From Piscicola geometra (taxonomy: Eukaryota; Annelida; Clitellata; Hirudinida; Piscicolidae), in assembly GCA_943735955.1 (NCBI GenBank), contig OX030956.1, forward strand, positions 7,481,145 to 7,545,144: a stretch of DNA of 64,000 nt. The letters run 5' to 3'. A program made the position numbers and the translations under genes. Positions 22,001-34,980 of this stretch are shown here, in pieces. Numbering within the stretch: position 1 is the stretch's first letter; each line of letters begins with the position of its first letter. A model generated the notes under the pieces. It was not told the DNA's origin and made no database searches. It worked only from the letters and a program-made list of their open reading frames with translations.

Positions 22001-25000
22001 TGAAGCACTGACAGTTTAGCATGCAACCACACAGCAGGGGGGCTGTTAGGCGTGAGGATAGAGTTGAGAGGACCTGGATTCTGCTTCAGTTGGATTGCCA
22101 GAGGCATGAGATCTCCTTAAAAAATTCAAATGAAGTAGAGAAATTAAATATATATAAAATATTCAAAAAGAACTTCTGAAACTAAAAAATAAAACGATTT
22201 TTAAAATTTACACATTATACATCTTTGATTAATCATTGCTTTCAAATTCGACATCTTTGATTACTACTATAGTCTAAACTCTAGAGAAACGCACCTGTGT
22301 TTTTGTCACAATGTAGGAGAACCAGAGGAACAGCCAAGAAGCGGTGGTCAGCGTCGTGGTGCACTGTGCTCAAGCCGTCGAGGATTTCATAGTCGGCTAT
22401 GTAGATCCTGCCGGCCTGTGGTAGTAGTTTAAAAAAAAAAATATACTTGAAAGTATTTTTATTACTTTTATTATTATTAAATATTTAAAATTATTTGTAT
22501 TATTATTGAATATTTAAAATTATTTGTATTATTATTGAATATTTAAAATTGTTTGTATTATTATTGAATATTTAAAATTATTTTTAATATTTTTATTTGT
22601 ATTAGTATTGAATGTTTTAAAGTATTTTTTAGTTTTGTATTTTTATTTCATATTTAAAAGTATTTGTATTATTTTCATTATAATTAATTGATAACTTTCA
22701 AAATATAAAAATACCTTGATTTCGTGCTCCAACGACTCTTCCAGTAGCCCTTCCAGGATGTGATCATTGACCGGAAAGTTTGCAGGCAGGCGATTACATC
22801 TATGGAATGTTTTAGACTTTGAATAACTAAAACATGAAAATAAAAATTTCAAAAAAAGCAAAACTTATACACGTTGAAACAAGAATAAAAACAAAGTGTT
22901 TTGTATTTAAAATTCTGGATTACAAAGAAATGACCTACTTTTTAATGAGACGTGGATTGGTCCCCACGAGGAATGAAAGACCGAACTTGTAATCGTCATC
23001 AGCCAGCCTTTTGAGGGGTTTTATGTAGTCGATGATGGTGATGATGAAGATGAAGATGATTATAAGAATATATTGAAGTCTATTTCAAAGCTTTCCATAA
23101 TTATTTATATATAAATATAATAAAACTAAATCAAAATTGAATTTCAAAATTAATTTTTTGAGGATTATATATAAATAGAATTATATAACAAAATACTAAA
23201 AGAAAATATTTCATAATCTCTCATCATCATCATTCTCAGCACCTGCACATATCTCCAGAGTTTCCGTCTGGAAACTGTGATTCGAGATTTGAATTCGGCC
23301 AGCCTGATCTTTTTTTCTTCCTTTATGAACAAAATTTTTTTAGTTATTCATAGAAATAAAATTAAAAATAATATAATTAATTTTAAACAATATAAAATAA
23401 AAATCGTAATCCCATCCACTAGTCCAAGCACCCACAAACGCTTTGTAACGCTGGTCAATGGCGGGCAGTCTGCCGTCGAATACGTCGTCAAAGTTGCTTT
23501 TGCTGTGAGGACGACTGGAAAGGTTTGAAAGAAGAATATCGAGAATAGATTATCTGAGAAGAGTTTTAGAGTTTTAGAAAATAGAAAAAAAGATGTAGGA
23601 GATTGCGAAAATGAAAAACAAATAATAGTTTGATGAAACATTTATTTTCATGATCAAATTTAAAAAAGAGGTTTGTTTGATGAAATAGATAATTTTTCTA
23701 TTCATCGTTAAACAATTTTAGGATTATAAATCTACAAATATAATTTAATAAAAGCAATAGCTCACCCCTTATCCTTCTTTTTGTACACAGCATCAGCATC
23801 GCCATTGTCTTCAATATCACCCTCACTTAAAGGACCTTCTTGAAAACTAAAAATCCTGTTTAACCTATTGGAGTTTTTAGGTTTGACGTTCGTTTCACTC
23901 TTGCCTGCTTGGTTTAATATAATAGTCTATTAAATCCAAACAAAATAAAGTGTTTTTTTAATGTTTTCTTGTTTAAAACTTAAATCTCTGAAGGAATATA
24001 AAATTTATATAAATTTAGAAAAACAATTCTATTAATTTACACAAAATAACTAAAACCTGTGTAAGACGCTTTTCTCAAATTCTTCTTTTTGGATTTTTTA
24101 ATCTTTTCTTCGTCTTCATCACTGCCCCATTCAGTCTCTTCTCTATTTTCTACAATGGTTTGTCCTCTAACCAGGGTGTTTTTCCTTCTCCCGTCTAACA
24201 CATCAAAGCGCATATGCTCTGGCCTAACGTGGCCTGTTCCCTTGTTCTTTTAAACAACGTAATTGTGAGTTTGTCAAAATATGTTTTATTCAAATTTTAA
24301 ATAGTGATAGTTTTCTACCATCGCGTAGTAGCTAGCAAAGAGAGGATTGTGGAACCACTACATAAAACAAGAGCAACAAGAAACTAACATGAGAATACAT
24401 TTGTATAATCGTGTAAGCGTGTTAATAGAACTGAGATATGGCGGAGAGGAAGTTTAAATTTATGAGTCGATATATAAAGAAATAAGGCTGAAACCCCCTT
24501 GAACGAGGCTTATAATATTCCACGCATCTTTTCATTCTCTACTGTTATTAACCACAAAAACTTTACAACAACCCCGAAACCAAAAAAAAGGACAAAACGC
24601 TCTACAATTTAACACAATTCAGCCAACTTTCTCCACCAACTACCTTTTTGACAGACGTTTGCTTCATAAAGAGCTTCCTATTCTTGTTTGGCATTGTTGA
24701 CTTTTTCAAAGCCCTGTTGAACCTGAAGTCCCTGAAAAATTCTATGATCCTCGGATCAACTTCCCATCTAAAAGAAGGTAAAAATAAGATTTTGTAAAAT
24801 ATTTGACAAGTTTTTTCAAGGTTTTGCCTGCATATAAAAATAAATTTGTTACCAAAATATTTATTAAAAAAATATTGATTACTAAAATATATCAAAATTT
24901 GAATGATCATTAAGTAGTAGAATATATCTTTCTCTCGAACACAAAGTGACCACATATTCAACTTAACAAAAACTTCTTCCTAACCACAGTCACCGTCCAA

Positions 25001-28000
25001 GCACCTGAGTCCGGTGTACTTGATCCACCTGGAACGGTGTCTGAAAGGCAGAGTTTCAACCTTGAGAGGGTTCATGATGCAGCCTGGCATTGCAGTTCGA
25101 CTCTGCATAGCTGAGTGTGCATCGGGTGGTGGGTGAGGATTTAGGTGGAAAGATGAAGTGTGAAAGTGTTTTAAGTTGTATATATTTACTAAATTGGAAA
25201 AAAAGATTAAAACCATAAAACTTTTGTTCCCAACATTATTCCAACCTTCAGCTTCTTCCTTCTCCTCCTCTTCATCCGCCTCAGACTGGGGTCTTTTGTT
25301 GATTTTCGGCCCTTCCCAATTGTACTCCACCCTTTTCTCCTTCAGTTGGAAGTCTCTTTCCTTCTTCGAAGCCTCTGAAGTCATTTTGCTAACGAGGCAG
25401 ACTGCGGTTGTTGAATAAGGGATTCTTTATATGTCCATAGTTGCGAAGTTAAATCTATATGATCAGTAATATTTAGTTGTGAAGTTACTATCCTATGAAG
25501 AGAAAACTAAAGTTAGAGAAAATGTATAATCCATTGAAAATGAATAATGTTAAAAAAAGTATAATCGTTGGTTCTAACTTTCTAACTTTGCATAAATATC
25601 TCAATAAACAAATATTCAATTCTCATTTAAGAATATTTAATCCCCATAATGAAATGCTCAATTAAAATTAATAACTAGTTAGTTCATATAACTAATTGTA
25701 AAATATTTTGGCCAGTCTACATAGCACAAACCATCTCCAGGAAAAACGAGAACCGGGTTCTCGACCACTTCGTAACAGGGAAAAACCCACTTCTTGTCTT
25801 TTCTTTCTTCTTCTTGCACCGTCATTTCTCTCAAAAACCAGTGTTCTGTTATGTGTCTGTGGAGGGTTGAAGTGCAGTGAGATGTGGTAAAGTAGTTTTT
25901 AGTGTCAGTTTTTGCTAGAGTTGTTTTAATCTAAGATAGCATGCTTTTTAAGAAGTTTTTTAATCAAAGAAGTAAACCGTTACATAATAAAACTGTTGAA
26001 TTTGAATTTATATATTAAATAAGGTTTAACTGTTAGTAAAGCACGGAGCATTGCTACGTCATAGCTTATTGCCTACCTGTAGTACACCTCCACAAAAACT
26101 CCCAGCATGTCATCCACCGAGTCGCACTCTACTTTGTACTCCTCTCGCCGATGGTTACGAACCTTTTGATCATTATCATCATCTTCAAACAAGTTGACAA
26201 AAATGAATAGACAATTAAATTGATTTATTTGGAAAATTATTAATAATAGTATAATCGTCTTATAATTACCTTGTCCCAGATCTTGTTGTGTTGGTTGGAA
26301 TTGTTCAAACTCAATGGAATACTTCGTGACTTCAGACCTTGTTCATTCAATATTAAAACAATTATTTATTACTATTCAAACTGAATTAACACCGAAAATA
26401 ATAATTAACGGAATATACACTAAACTATGCAAAGGCCATTCACTCAACTGCAGAATACGCGTCGTAACATCCTTCTAGCTCAACCACCCATTTCACAAGC
26501 TACCAATCACTACTACGCATCCTTCTACCTCAAAATCTTCTTTTGAAAACTACCAATCACCACTACCCACCCTAGCACAGCATCTCATTTTTAATATCAC
26601 CAACCAACCCTACCCACCCAACAAGGTGACATAGATCTCGACATAGGGAATTGGCCTGTTCACGTTCAGTGACTCAGAAACCACTGTTATATTGTACCAG
26701 ACCTTCCTCGAGTCGTCAAACTTGCTTTTTCTAGGATCGCATACTTGCCCTGTACCCTTGTTGAAAGGTGATAGAACATTTTTATGCGCATGAATGGTGA
26801 AAATATTGAAGGGTAGAAACGTGTTGATGGATAGTATACGTTTAAAAAAAGTTATTTAAAAAAAGGATTAATTAAGAACGTGAATTGGATGCAGTGAATT
26901 AAAATCATTAAATTTAATATTCGTTTTCAAGCTTGCAAACTACCTTCATTTCCATTTTTGTGTACACACTCATCAACACCTGATAGACAGACATTTTAAA
27001 AATTGAAAATAAAAACAAGTCTATTCACTTTTGCAGTCTAAACTATATCTTTGAAATCAATAAAAAAGAAAAATTAATACAAACTACGCATATAATAACA
27101 ATATAATTGATAACTTTTTGTAGACTAAATGGGTCTTGCGGTCTCTCAGGGGATGGAAAGATTAGGCCACTGGGCTTGTCAGTGGGGTTGAATCGTGTGT
27201 TTCTGATGGAATAAGACGACAGAGAGGTCGTTAACTCCACCTCCATCACTCTGAACCATGGATAGATTATTTCGTCCCACAACTGCAAGGTTAGATATGA
27301 GGGAAATCTTTTAACATTAAATAAATAAATAATTAGCTCTTCTGCCATACCTAAACATTTATACTTTAAAAATCTAGGTGATTTGCGTTGTATTTTTATG
27401 AGATTTAAAAAAAATAAAAATTTTAAATGAAAAAATTTAAATGAAAAAATATGCTAGATTTTGGAATATCCGTATAGCTTATTTATAGCACGTACAAGTT
27501 GTGGGTTTCTGTCATCGTAGTCTGCCTTTCGAACCAGAGGACCGATCTGCACTTCTAAGTAGTAGTGCACTGGTTCTCCTTTGCCTAGTCGGTCCTTCGA
27601 GATTGAGATTAATATTCCATTAAAGAATTGAGTAGAGAAAATAAATGTGAAAAAACTTAAAATAAAAAAGAATTAATTATCGATTCAAAATTTATATATT
27701 TGATACAGTAATTTATCTTAGGCTTTTGAAAATCAAAATAGTTCAAATGTTGAAGTTGCTAACACAACACCAAGCCTTGCAACCTTGATTTCCCGCTTGA
27801 GGTAGTTGAGACACTGTTCATCTCCTTCCTTTCTGCCCATCGACCAGGGACACTGCTGATCCACCGCCTCCAAATGACCACTCTCTTTCACTTGAAGGCA
27901 CTAGAGATTTGGATTTTGCCATAAGAGTCAGAGTAAAGAACAAGGAAATAAGTAGTTTAAAAAATCAAATGATTTGTTTTGCTAGTTTTTATCATGATAT

Positions 28001-30293
28001 TTTTCCATTTTTGAAACAATTTAGAAGAAAATATTAAAATACTTCCTGATTAGTTTACTTCAATAAATTATTTTAAAATGAATTGATTTAAAGTCGATGT
28101 AAAAAAACAAATTCGGATGGAACTTTATACCTTTTTTATTTGAGAAGGAGTTATTCTTCTGTATTCGTCGTACCTTGTCTTTGGAATCAGCCGAAATTTA
28201 ACCAGCTTCTTTTGTGAGTCAGGCATCACGGCTCTAGAAACGTTAAGACTTAACGGTTAAGTAAAATCAATTTTTGGAAAGTGGCGTAAATCGCGTAAAA
28301 CGAATGCGGATTGGCTATGAACTTGCTCATTGAGTTCATCGACTTTCAGACAGGAAAAGAGTTTTGGGTACATTTTATACAATTCAATAGATTGTATATT
28401 CATACAAGATCAAACAAATGATTTAATTTAAATTATAACTTTATGCGATAGAAGCCTAAATCAAAAACTTCTCTTGCACTTTACAAATAAAACATTTAAA
28501 TGTATTTTTAGAATATCAATAAAATGATAAAACGTGGTTAACAAGGAATGCTAACCTGTAACAAAGGTGGCTGTAGAATGTGAGGTCTGCGTAAGACTTT
28601 GGAGCCAATCTTAGACCGTCCACTAGTGCCCTGTAACTGTTTGTTGTTTTAGAAAAAGGGTCAATAAGTTTTTAAAAAATTCTTATTTTTGTGCTTCTTG
28701 GAGTAAAATTTTCCTGAATAAGTCAATTAGAAGCTTCGAAGAATATTTTTTTGCTTACTTTAACACACGCCCTATCAAACCTATAATAATTTACTCTTAG
28801 TTTCAATCGATAACTCATCAGGCTTAATCATTAAAGCATCTTCAAAACTTTCAACCACCTTTCCACTCACAAGAATGGATCCGACAAGCAAAGTTTCTTT
28901 AACTTTTCAGAGTTTTTCAGTTCCAACAGTTTGAGGTAGGAATTACAATCTCTTGCCAGCGAGAATCTTCCTGCAGAGGTTGCGAAATTTGGAATATTTA
29001 ATGATAAACCCTTAAATTAGATATCATCTTGAAATTAAAAAATGTAAATCAACTTTTAAAAGCATAATTAATGTAGAATATTTACACATCTTTTAATGAT
29101 CAACCAATTCAATAAATGTAACAAAATGACTTTTTGAATTATTTATAAAACATGATTTGTTTGAAATTTTTGGCCTAATTCATCCAAATTTGAGAAAATA
29201 AAAATTTTCATGTTGAATATAATAATCTAACAAAGCAAAGACTGCCTCACGAACCAGTGTACATGATGAGATCAAAGGGTCCATCGTGGTCCTGATCACA
29301 GAATTTCACGGCCGCTTCTCTGACACAGGAACTAGCATCGTCTTTGCTCAGAACGTTGCTCAGTCTGTAGTTGGAGGAAAATTGATGGAAAAGGGCGGGA
29401 GAGTCGAGAAGGAAACGACGAGTGAAAGTTTGAACCCAAGTTAAAAGTATCGTTTGAAAAGCAAAGAGTGAAGGGGGCTCAAAAGGTATATTTTAAAATT
29501 CATTTTTTATTTGTTAAATTATTGGATATTTGTGTTTTCTATTTTTTTTAAATTTAAATAATTTTTTATCGAAATCTGATCAAAAAACCTTCAGTATATA
29601 AAGAAAAACAAACCTGAATCGCAACTTGTAGCACCTCTCATTGCCGAAGAAGTCCAGGTGGTTGAGGGGGTTGCCTGCTACCACATTGGCGTAACCCACA
29701 GCGCCAACGGCATTGTATCTGTGTTGGGGAAGTAAATTGAAAAAATTGAAAAAAATTGTAACAAATTGAAAATCGAAAATTGAGAAAAGAAAGCATGTGA
29801 GGAGAAGTAGTGGTGAATTGTGAGATAGTGTTGAAATGTAGACATATAAAGTGGTAACATGTTGAAATATGAATAAAGTGGTGGATTAGACAATATGTTA
29901 GTCTGCTAGTGTCGAATACGGAATGTTATTCGCACTGTAAACTATGACTATCTCATACTCTTGCCTCTTTCAACCTTTGAAAACTCACCTTTTCAGAACC
30001 ATTGGCATTTTATTTCTGTTCTTGGTGACATGTTTGATGGCTTCGTGAGAGGCGTAACTCAAGGATTTGCTTCCGAAAAGATTTTGCACGCATGACTGTG
30101 TGGCCTGCGTAGAGATGGTTGGTAGGATAGATTGTATATTTTTACAATTTGTATGCCAAAAAGTTTGGAAAAAAGTGAAAAAAAGATTCTGCATTTTACT
30201 GTAAGAAACCTCTTTGTGTTTGTTGATCAATTTTTGGTACTTGACTGATCCTACGGCTTGCTGACACAAGTTTAAACTATCATTCATCCACAT
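19021..30293 (-). CDS. AOS-LOX: Catalase-related AOS-like / PLAT / lipoxygenase fusion protein, predicted pseudoenzyme
   Basis: Thirty-two exons splice to 1531 codons plus stop: 30293-30210, 30104-29989, 29718-29614, 29364-29255, 28970-28904, 28636-28556, 28233-28131, 27900-27784, 27594-27496, 27282-27115, 26979-26944, 26756-26618, 26337-26270, 26162-26077, 25856-25732, 25401-25246, 25110-24985, 24759-24644, 24246-24057, 23904-23766, 23514-23432, 23303-23243, 23007-22939, 22799-22715, 22415-22295, 22115-22013, 21867-21721, 21417-21265, 21080-21009, 20802-19974, 19849-19684, 19496-19021. All junction phases agree. Domain order matches octocoral AOS-LOX, where an 8R-lipoxygenase feeds a hydroperoxide to a catalase-like heme domain. 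Here key residues of both domains are changed (see domain entries), so oxylipin synthesis is doubtful. The start ATG follows an in-frame TGA ten codons upstream. Splice sites are my choice by consensus and homology; no transcript was seen. Confidence 0.9.
21421..21440 (+). repeat. Short interstitial telomere-like TTAGGG stretch
   Basis: Two TTAGGG units in GTTAGGGTTAGGTTAGGGTT lie immediately next to the acceptor of the exon starting at 21417, where the complement serves as pyrimidine tract. Confidence 0.6.
22479..22620. repeat. AT-rich tandem repeat in a fusion-gene intron
   Basis: About four imperfect copies of a ~32-bp unit (AATATTTAAAATTATTTG plus TATTATTATTG) between the exons at 22295-22415 and 22715-22799. 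Confidence 0.75.
25732..26756 (-). other. Domain: PLAT beta-sandwich (residues ~375-500)
   Basis: VWYNITVVSESLNVNRPIPY, VEIYVTLLGLK, EEYKVECDSVDDMLGVFVEV, HWFLREMTV and WVFPCYEVVENPVLVFPGD follow the PLAT strand pattern of lipoxygenases, which targets them to membranes and calcium. The linker DVCLVSKMTSEASKKERDF then leads into the lipoxygenase domain exactly as in the coral fusion. This shows the two enzyme-like halves are one gene. Confidence 0.82.
26944..30293 (-). other. Domain: catalase-related allene oxide synthase-like (residues ~1-362)
   Basis: Blocks aligning to octocoral AOS include KYQKLINKHKE, LDFFGNERCYKLRFR, KFCDQDHDGPFDLIMYTG, LVDGLRLAPKSYADLTFYSH, VKFRLIPKTRYDEYRR, VHYYLEVQIGP, LWDEIIYPWFRVMEVEL and VLMSVYTK. 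In the coral enzyme the distal heme side uses Thr66-His67 and Asn137, and the proximal side Tyr353 with Arg349. Here positions 66-67 are Lys-Arg (LKRYNAVGAVGYAN) and position 137 is Tyr (IMYTG), with no gap in the alignment up to there. The proximal Tyr is kept as Tyr356 but the Arg four residues earlier is Leu352. Heme binding may persist; peroxide chemistry is unlikely. Coral residue numbers are from memory. Confidence 0.85.
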
Positions 30294-33200
30294 TGCTGAT
30301 GTTGTTGCTGCTGAGGGTGGTTTTCAAAAGTATTGTCGTTGTTTTGTCGACCATTGTGGCTTTGTTTGGATGGTATTGTTAGTGCAAATGTTGTTAGAGA
30401 ATTTGTTATTGTTTTAGTTGTCTTTTTGATTAGACTTTCTGGTTAATTAATACTTTTTGTTGTTTTCTTTATTTTAAGCTATGTTACTAGCTAGTTTAAA
30501 GTTTCTTCTTCGATTGTACATTTTCAACACTTAACGAAAATTTTAATACTCGGTAGGTTGGCCACAGTATGCTTCAACACAAAATTAAATCCATTTACAA
30601 CAGTGTCACACATGCAAATTGTAAGACTAAACCATTAGACATGACTTATCAGCAATTAAATCTTCTGAGCTCTCTACAACATTGAACAAATAGCGAATCA
30701 GCTGGCACACAATCTAGGCTATACCTGTTACTGTCAATATTGTGGCTGACATATACTCTTATAGCGTAAGTGCACTGTAATTTAGTTGACTCATCTTGAA
30801 TTTTTAGAATTTTAATCGGATATGAGACTTGACATTAAGAAACCTTCAATCAATCATGTGTGTTGATTTACTAATTTAAAATTCTATTAAAACTAATTGG
30901 CGATACTTTTTTTCTTTTTTCGTATTTAAATTATATTTTTGATCATATAAAGACTTTCAAACTTAGAAATATACAATAAACACTTTTACAAAACCAATAA
31001 AGGCATAAATAATACAATTTTATCCAAAATACAAATTTTCACTAATCAAATCTTCATTTGCTATTGCTAGTATAGCATGAAGCAGCCTATAAAACTAAAA
31101 TTAGACAGCGTCAACCACAACTAGGAAAGTATTCAATGCTGAGTGTCATCTGTATATTTGTAGTATGTCATCTGTAGAATGGTATATGGATACATTGATT
31201 TACCATTGTTTTTATGTATCCATTCATTACATTAACTGTGTCAATCTATACCCACTTTAAAAAAAAGTAAATATAAATATTTAAAACAAATAGGTGTACC
31301 AACAAAAAATTTCAGGCATTACTCCGAATAATGTCACCTAGCGCGTAGATGTGGATTTTTTACAGCACTTTTTCTATGCTGGAAATTTTATGAATTAGCA
31401 GTAAAGGCTTTTTAATTATGGAAATTATTTATTATGTTATGAATAAAAGTATTTTTCTTTATTGAACTCTATTTTAATCCAATTTTAAAGTTTCATAAAA
31501 CATTTATTAAAAATTTTGTTTTGCATAAACAGTTTAGTTTGAGGCCCATAGTAATTTTGTAAGATTTTTATTTTACCATTAAGGGTCCAAGCATTATAAT
31601 ATTTCACTTTGTTAATAAATTTATTCTTCTAAACGAATCAATGGAATTAGAAAAATTCATTTCGGAGTTTATTTTAAAACATTTCTGAAAAAGATTTACA
31701 AGATATTTTGTTTCGATGTATAAAAAAACAGTTCAACTATTTAAAAAAATAAAAATAAAATGTAAAAATATTCTTCAAGTGGTTTAAGCCGGATAGTCTC
31801 ATAAAATGCATTCACTTATCTTTCTACACTTTCTATCTCATTTTTCACTTAAAGATTAACTTTAAAAATTAAAGAAAGTTTCACAAGTATGTCTTGTGTT
31901 TTGCTTCTACTGAAATAAAGCAAACTGTTACAGCTTTAGTCTTCCCTATTCTAGTCGCCAATACAGAATTTAAGGACAGAATAATCACGAGAAAGAAGTT
32001 GTTTTTATCCCCTAAAAACCATTTCATGAGCCCCTAAAACCGCGAAAACCACACCAAACACTGCAATCAACCACCCGAATGCAACGCGATTGTAATTATT
32101 GTTGAAACTACCAGCAACTATCACTACCACGTGGAAAGTTGCAAGAAAGTGAAGTTAAAAAATAAATAAATGGGAAAATAAGTTTGAAATTAAACAAAAA
32201 ATGTTTTAACGAAGGTGTTAAGAACATGATTTCACAAATGAACAGCGGATGGCATCAGCAATGATGACAATGACGGTTACTAGAGCGACAATAGAGCTTA
32301 AGCAGAAAACTATCTTAATGATAAAAAAAATATTTATAACTTTTTTTAAATGTGATAAAAATCTCAAGCTCGCGACATTAATATTTTTTCATATCAACTT
32401 TTTTCGTAAGAAAAGTGTTTTTTTATTAAATTTTTAAACTATATTAAAAACATTGAAATTTATATATTTATAGAGTATAAAAATACAAAATATCATTTTT
32501 GAAAATATTTTTTTGCTCTGGGTAAAAATAAATATTTGATGTTGTTTTAAAAAAACAATTTTTATTAATTATGTTTTTTTCGAGAAATAAAATTTGATTT
32601 GAATGATACTAAAATGCCTATAAAAAATTCAAAAATACTTTTTTGGAATATTGCTGGTTCAATATGAATGTCATAAAGATAAAACGACTAATGAATAAAA
32701 ACTGAATGTTAATTTCAAAATCTGTAGTTTCACAAATTAAATTAAAGATGAAATAAGTTCAATGATCTAATAAGACAATTTATAAAAATTCTAAACACGA
32801 GGCGCTATTGGAATTAACTAGAAAAGACATCGTGCTTAACAACTACAACAACGTGGGACATTTGTACAGTAATTATTATACAGGGCATGAAATACAAACC
32901 CTAACACGTTTCAACCGCTTTATAAATACAATCTCTGGCACATCACTCAAGAACAGCCTCAGTAAAAGCTGAAAAGGTATTAAGCGCTTACTAAAGACAA
33001 ATTTGAGACGCTGCTAATTAGGAAAGTGCTTAAACGTCATGGCAAATATGAATTAGAAACTGCAAAAAGGATCATACAGAAGGGATAAAAGGATTAAATA
33101 GACCTTAACACAATAGACTTTGGCTAAAATAGACTTTGGATAATACAAATCTCAAAAAATATATTTTAAAAAAGATAATTTAACAGAATAGTCTAGAAAA

Positions 33201-33353
33201 AAATAGTCTAACCCTAAATCTTTCGAAAAGCAATTTCTTTTAAGAACATTTTTTTATATAATTCTAACAGTTTTTTCAACGTCTTTTTGTCCATATAACA
33301 TACAGAAACAAGTAGCATAGTCGAAGCTAATTACTTTTGAATACAAACACCTG
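30294..33353. other. 5' flank of the fusion gene, non-coding
   Basis: AT-rich; presumably holds promoter and 5' UTR of the fusion gene on the minus strand. I see no exon, RNA gene or clear repeat. Confidence 0.45.
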
Positions 33354-33940
33354 TTAACCCTCGGAGGATTTCGTTAACGTAGTCACATTTGGTATCTTAG
33401 GGGTCCATATGGACTCCATCCTTTTTTAACACATAGAATGGTGCATGAAAGCAATTCAAGATTTTGTTAATACTTGAATAATACTGAGTGCACAGTTGTG
33501 ATGTTTGATGTCTATATTGTTTCTTTCATATAGCGCCTACAAACTAAGTTTCCCCATAGAGGCTGACGAGCAAATAGAACCGAAATCAAAAAACTTTTAG
33601 AATAACGTTTTAGACTAGTCAATCAGTTATTTTGAGGAAATCTTGAACTTCTTGATTTTTCTCTCGCTCCATGAAAATCTTCTCTCTGTAAACTTAAAAG
33701 TGTGATGTTTTCATAGAAACTGAGGTTTTTAACAGTGTTGGTCCCTAAGCGTCCCAGACATTAAAAATTGACGACATTTTGTTTTTTGCTCATCTAAAAA
33801 ATCTCATCTTTCTATTGTCAAAAGGTAAAATTTGATGAATGAGTTTGAATTTTCTTTAGGACATGAATCTGTTATTAACAGCAGGATAAATTAACTGACA
33901 GTCTTGGTCCAAATGGGCCCCTAAACCCTCCGAGGGTTAA
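33354..33940. mobile_element. TTAA-flanked MITE (non-autonomous piggyBac-like)
   Basis: TTAA duplications at 33354-33357 and 33937-33940 bound a 579-bp element with terminal inverted repeats. The left end is CCCTCGGAGGATTTCG and the inverted right end is CCCTCGGAGGGTTTAG (14 of 16 match). A subterminal inverted pair lies inside: TTAGGGGTCCATATGGAC versus TTAGGGGCCCATTTGGAC. No coding trace. The ends differ from those of the element in the LINE, so it is another family. Confidence 0.85.
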
Positions 33941-34980
33941 ACTGCTCAATGTTATGACATCAATTTTTATTTAAATTACTTAACATTAATAAGCTTTGTC
34001 AAAAAGTTGAAAATCTTGTTCTCTAGACAGACAGACATTGATAATTGTTAATTATAATTAATATTTTTTTGTTTAAAGAATATTTTTACATTTACAAGCG
34101 CATAAAATCTAGATCGGAGATGGTAGACTGTAATAATGAGAATGTGGAAATATTTAAGAAAAAATAAAAATCTATTTTTAGTAAAACTATAAAATAATTT
34201 AATAAAAACTGTAAAATATTTAAATCAGCAAAAGCCCAGATAAAGTGGTTGTAAAAAAGAATTGTAAAAAAGATTGAAAAAAAATTAATTTAAATGATTT
34301 TTTACAAAGTTATACTTTAAAATATATAAATATTGAGAATATAAGAAGCGTATACCTATATACACTTTATTTCCGATATGTTCGTCACCCTTGATTTTAA
34401 AACCACCTATTTTTTCGAAAAACAATTACTTTTTTGGTCCTCATTTTGAACATAATTAATCGATATGAAAAATATTTTGTGAAAAATTGTATTAATGCAA
34501 ATAAATTTTAAAGGTGATACAAAAGAACAGTGTTACAAATACAATTACTAATGAAGAAGGAACTACAATTTCGAATAATTTTCAATAATTTTAAATTGGA
34601 AAATGTTTTAATTTTGAAAATAGTGATAAATAGAAATAGGAAATACCTAAGTTTCTCGTGGCTTGAAAAAACAATTTCTTTGAAATATCTGTATATATCA
34701 GCATTTAAATTTTAAAAATAGAATTTTTAACAATTATTAAATGATAAGACAGCGAGGAACACAAATGGATAATGGCAAAGACGAAACATTTGTATCACAA
34801 TGAATCAAACAGAACTAGAGAACTCGGATTTAAAAACAAAAAAGAAAATTGTATTTGAATAGAAAATCCATGAAACTAATTAATTTTGGATAATGGAATA
34901 TATATAAAAAGTGTTTCAGTGATTATCATATAAATTTAATTCTATCGCAGCTCTCATTTCATTTTATCGTTCTATAATTT
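33941..34980. other. Intergenic AT-rich sequence
   Basis: No gene, RNA or repeat recognised between the two MITE-like elements. Confidence 0.45.

Larger units (their letters stand above)
19021..25401 (-). other. Domain: lipoxygenase-like, iron ligands lost, with insertion and C-terminal extension
   Basis: Lipoxygenase blocks in order: DDDYKFGLSFLVGTNPRLIKK, GRIYIADYEILDGL, DLMPLAIQLKQNPGP, WVRCSDFNYQFAISHL, MRHLPPCHPVCKILLPY, LPNYFYRDDSIRLF, IIFTTTCLHSATRSDAMDIF, GFVPDIPAMM and RKRIPYESLIPSL. Of the iron ligands, the first His is Gln928, the second is kept (His933), the third is kept (His1254), and the Asn four residues later is Arg1258. The C-terminal Ile does not end the protein; about 158 residues follow (exon 19496-19021). 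A roughly 150-residue Ser/Pro/Asn-rich insert (about 1080-1234) lies before the third-His helix. A Lys/Glu-rich insert near 650-744 includes KKSKKKNLRK. Confidence 0.87.

Noticed and set aside
24980..25384. Lipoxygenase gene starting at ATG 25384 (MTSEASKK)
   Set aside because: Extending upstream to the acceptor at 25402 gives a linker aligning residue for residue with the coral PLAT-LOX linker and in phase with the PLAT exon, so this Met is internal.
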